A stretch of 64,000 bases of DNA from NCBI RefSeq assembly GCF_030812195.1, contig NZ_JAUSSF010000003.1:186001-250000 (forward strand). The letters run 5' to 3'. How positions within the stretch are numbered: position 1 is the first letter of the stretch; the number at the start of each line of letters is the position of its first letter. A program made the translations under genes and the position numbers. The notes under the pieces were generated by a model. The model searched no databases, was not told where the DNA came from, and worked only from the letters and a program-made list of their open reading frames with translations. Positions 62,934-64,000 of this stretch are shown one piece after another. The stretch comes from Chryseobacterium lathyri (GTDB lineage Bacteria; Bacteroidota; Bacteroidia; Flavobacteriales; Weeksellaceae).

Positions 62934-63917
62934 ATGAAATACGCAAAAAATATTCTTGAAACGATAGGGAATACACCTCTTGTGAAACTTAACAAAGTAT
63001 TGGGAGAGGACTTTCCTGCTTTAGTTTTAGCAAAAGTAGAGACATTCAATCCTGGGAATTCTGTAAAGGACAGAATGGCCCTTAAAATGATAGAAGATGC
63101 CGAAAAAGACGGCAGATTAAAACCTGGAGGAACCATTATTGAAGGGACTTCGGGAAATACAGGAATGGGGCTGGCTCTTGCAGCCATCATCAAAGGCTAC
63201 AAATGTATTTTTGTAACCAATTCCAAACAGTCAAAAGAGAAGTGCGACATCCTTCGTGCTGTAGGAGCAGAAGTAATTGTGTGTCCTACGGATGTGAAGC
63301 CTACTGATCCCCGTTCTTATTATTCAGTTTCCAAAAGACTGGCTAAGGAAACGGAAAACGGATGGTATGTAAACCAATATGACAACCTTTCGAACAGAGC
63401 AGCTCATTATGAATCTACAGCGCCTGAAATCTGGGAACAGACGGATGGAAAGCTTACACATTTTGTAGCAGGTGCCGGAACAGGAGGTACTGTTACGGGC
63501 TGTGGAACCTTCTTCAAGGAGAGAAATCCGAACATCAAAATAATTGGTGTCGATACCTACGGTTCTATCCTGAAAGAATTCCACGAGACGGGTGAGCTTC
63601 ATTACGATCATGCTTATACATATATCACTGAAGGAATCGGGGAAGATATTATTCCTGAAAATTATGATATGTCTGTTATTGATCATTTTGAAAAAGTAAC
63701 GGATAAAGACGGGGCTATCTATGCCAGAAAGCTGGCTAAGGAAGAAGGGATTTTTTGCGGATATTCTGCAGGAAGTGCAATTGCTTCTTTAATTCAGATG
63801 AAAGATCAGTTCACGAAAGATGACGTAATCGTAGTACTTCTACATGATCACGGTTCAAGATATGTGGGAAAAGTTTACAATGACGAGTGGATGAAGGAAA
63901 TGGGCTGGTTGGATTAA
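62934..63917 (+). CDS. PLP-dependent cysteine synthase family protein (CysK/CBS type)
   Basis: A 327-residue cytoplasmic enzyme that would form cysteine or cystathionine from an activated serine. The PLP lysine is K45 in NPGNSVKDRMA. The substrate loop is EGTSGNTGMGLA (about 70-81), and the phosphate-binding loop is GAGTGGTVTGCG (about 184-195). The C-terminal part (CGYSAGSAIAS, VVLLHDHGSRYVGKVYND, EWMKEMGW) is closer to cystathionine beta-synthase core domains than to CysK, but the regulatory CBS domains are absent. It stands alone with its own promoter and terminator. Housekeeping sulfur metabolism is likely. Confidence 0.93.
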   Translation: MKYAKNILETIGNTPLVKLNKVLGEDFPALVLAKVETFNPGNSVKDRMALKMIEDAEKDGRLKPGGTIIEGTSGNTGMGLALAAIIKGYKCIFVTNSKQSKEKCDILRAVGAEVIVCPTDVKPTDPRSYYSVSKRLAKETENGWYVNQYDNLSNRAAHYESTAPEIWEQTDGKLTHFVAGAGTGGTVTGCGTFFKERNPNIKIIGVDTYGSILKEFHETGELHYDHAYTYITEGIGEDIIPENYDMSVIDHFEKVTDKDGAIYARKLAKEEGIFCGYSAGSAIASLIQMKDQFTKDDVIVVLLHDHGSRYVGKVYNDEWMKEMGWLD

Positions 63918-63953
63918 TCAAAAACGAATAAAGTAATTTACTTTTACATAAAT

Positions 63954-63984
63954 AAAAATCAGAGCAAAAACGCTCTGATTTTTT
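63954..63984 (+). terminator. Intrinsic terminator after the cysteine synthase gene
   Basis: A perfect 12-bp stem (AAAAATCAGAGC 63954-63965, GCTCTGATTTTT 63972-63983) and T run, 37 bp after the stop. Confidence 0.9.
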
Positions 63985-64000
63985 ATTGTTTGATGTTTTT

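Overview
The window reads as a chromosome segment of a Bacteroidota bacterium of the Flavobacteriia, most like Chryseobacterium or a relative in the Weeksellaceae. The signs are AT-rich intergenic DNA, many signal peptides ending in -FSQ or -AQ, a SusC/SusD pair, a GLPGLI protein, a type 9 secretion (T9SS) sorting domain, SprB-type repeats, TAnnTTTG promoter elements, and families largely confined to this group. Genus is inferred from family content; no marker gene is present.

1-9.4 kb is accessory DNA: the 3' end of a tyrosine recombinase gene, a Cys-rich protein, a GIY-YIG nuclease with four internal repeats, an 891-residue protein with a DUF4365-like nuclease N-terminus, and a MobC-like protein. 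Next come a possible oriT hairpin, an array of weak palindromes spaced about 32 bp apart, and a threefold intergenic repeat carrying long hairpins with compensatory changes. No relaxase or Rep gene is seen, so this looks like a mobilisable island that is incomplete, decayed or continues beyond the window.

9.5-16.2 kb holds a small secreted protein and a tlpA-susC-susD operon (minus strand) behind a long structured noncoding leader. 16.8-28.9 kb is a peptide region: a leftward class I lanthipeptide operon (58-residue precursor, S9 peptidase, LanB split into two proteins), a membrane-anchored TPR/AraC-type regulator, and a rightward operon with two Cys-rich secreted peptides, a GLPGLI protein and a TonB-receptor-like barrel. 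Two palindromes with a shared half site flank the regulator gene. This may be one regulated system making two kinds of peptide.

29-31.7 kb contains a broken TPR gene, an isochorismatase-like hydrolase, tRNA-Phe, and an XRE regulator behind a perfect 38-bp palindrome. The last 17 bp of the tRNA-Phe region recur at 29.7 and 57.8 kb, which suggests integration sites; the tRNA and the right-hand copy bracket about 26.9 kb.

32-56.5 kb, all on the minus strand, is the most striking part: a polymorphic-toxin island. A 1561-residue secreted protein precedes a 1559-residue toxin (TANFOR-like N-terminus, HExxH peptidase motif, ADP-ribosyltransferase tip). Candidate immunity genes follow, then displaced or broken toxin tips joined to copies of the toxin's linker, a RAYT transposase unit, and five genes for secreted or outer-membrane proteins (unknown, Fn3, SprB/T9SS-CTD, PKD, beta-barrel). 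57-64 kb returns to ordinary chromosome: a membrane protein, a thioredoxin-fold protein, a small barrel protein, a NamZ-type muramidase, an FtsX-like permease and a cysteine synthase.
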